Below are positions 5,630 to 5,747 of a stretch of 5,747 nucleotides of DNA, piece by piece. A program made the position numbers and the translations under genes. The notes beneath the pieces are model-generated. The model saw nothing but the letters and a program-made list of their open reading frames with translations. It was not told where the DNA came from and searched no databases. The DNA comes from Sulfopaludibacter sp035606355. Its GTDB lineage: Bacteria; Acidobacteriota; Terriglobia; Bryobacterales; Bryobacteraceae. Every line of letters begins with the position of its first letter. Position 1 is the first letter of the stretch. The stretch covers positions 1 through 5,747 of the forward strand of contig DATNFO010000049.1 of the NCBI GenBank assembly GCA_035606355.1, in the 5' to 3' direction.

Positions 5630-5747
5630 TAACCATGGCCCTGTGGGCCGCCGATAGAAATGAAAGTCGGCGTAGTGCATCCTGGTATCGGTAGCGGCGC
5701 GTTTGAGGTCGGTATTCCGCTCTGGAGATGTTGAGGCCGAAGGGAGT
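5630..5747. other. Unassigned right edge
   Basis: No gene can be supported here. On the + strand only short frames occur (ATG 5635, 19 codons; ATG 5660, 24 codons). On the - strand all three frames are open from the window edge to about 5638, so the 3' end of a - strand gene entering from the right is possible, but none of the three readings looks like a known protein. A small stem, CGCCGA 5649-5654 with TCGGCG 5667-5672, is present. The stretch could equally be an extension of the interspersed repeat. Confidence 0.3.

Noticed and set aside
5084..5632. Long + strand open frames crossing the repeats (also 5340-5624)
   Set aside because: One overlaps the conserved 160-aa gene out of frame, and both cross an 80-nt array whose period breaks the frame. 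The peptides look like translated repeats.

Overview
The window is GC-rich, and every gene I accept lies on the + strand. I read it as the end of an integrated mobile element (about 1-4721) meeting a piece of host chromosome (about 4845 onward). The host looks like an Acidobacteriota (Terriglobia/Solibacter-like) bacterium. The evidence is the small conserved protein at 4845-5327, which resembles a family I know from that phylum, and the hairpin repeat at 5566-5629, whose sequence type I recall as scattered through such genomes. Both are recollections, not searches.

Element part. A tightly packed gene run starts with a 115-aa protein carrying a single C-terminal membrane helix. It overlaps the GTG start of an 808-aa ParB-family protein. 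The ParB-like protein has the usual nucleotide-binding ParB/sulfiredoxin-like domain and a helix-turn-helix, followed by about 560 further residues with several Cys/His clusters that probably bind zinc. Its end overlaps a 93-aa protein with a twin-arginine-type signal peptide. Then come a 53-aa and a 99-aa hypothetical protein joined by an ATGA overlap. The last gene is a complete tyrosine recombinase (377 aa) with all catalytic residues, best started at 3588 because of a strong Shine-Dalgarno sequence. No ParA is visible; it could lie upstream of the window. A ParB-like gene, small accessory genes and a terminal integrase suggest an integrated plasmid, ICE or phage-plasmid that needs both maintenance and integration functions. 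That is an inference from gene order.

Junction and host part. The 123 bases after the integrase hold no convincing gene and probably contain, or lie close to, the attachment site. They include a perfect 6-1-6 palindrome. Then comes the 160-aa conserved protein (TTG start), which appears to contain two copies of a small beta-rich module. From about 5334 the sequence is non-coding: three degenerate 80-bp tandem repeats, the third running into a long imperfect hairpin, and then 118 bases I cannot assign.

The most unusual items are the long ParB-like protein with four Cys/His clusters, its coupling to a membrane-anchored and an exported small protein, and the exact 80-bp array merging with a REP/MITE-like hairpin.
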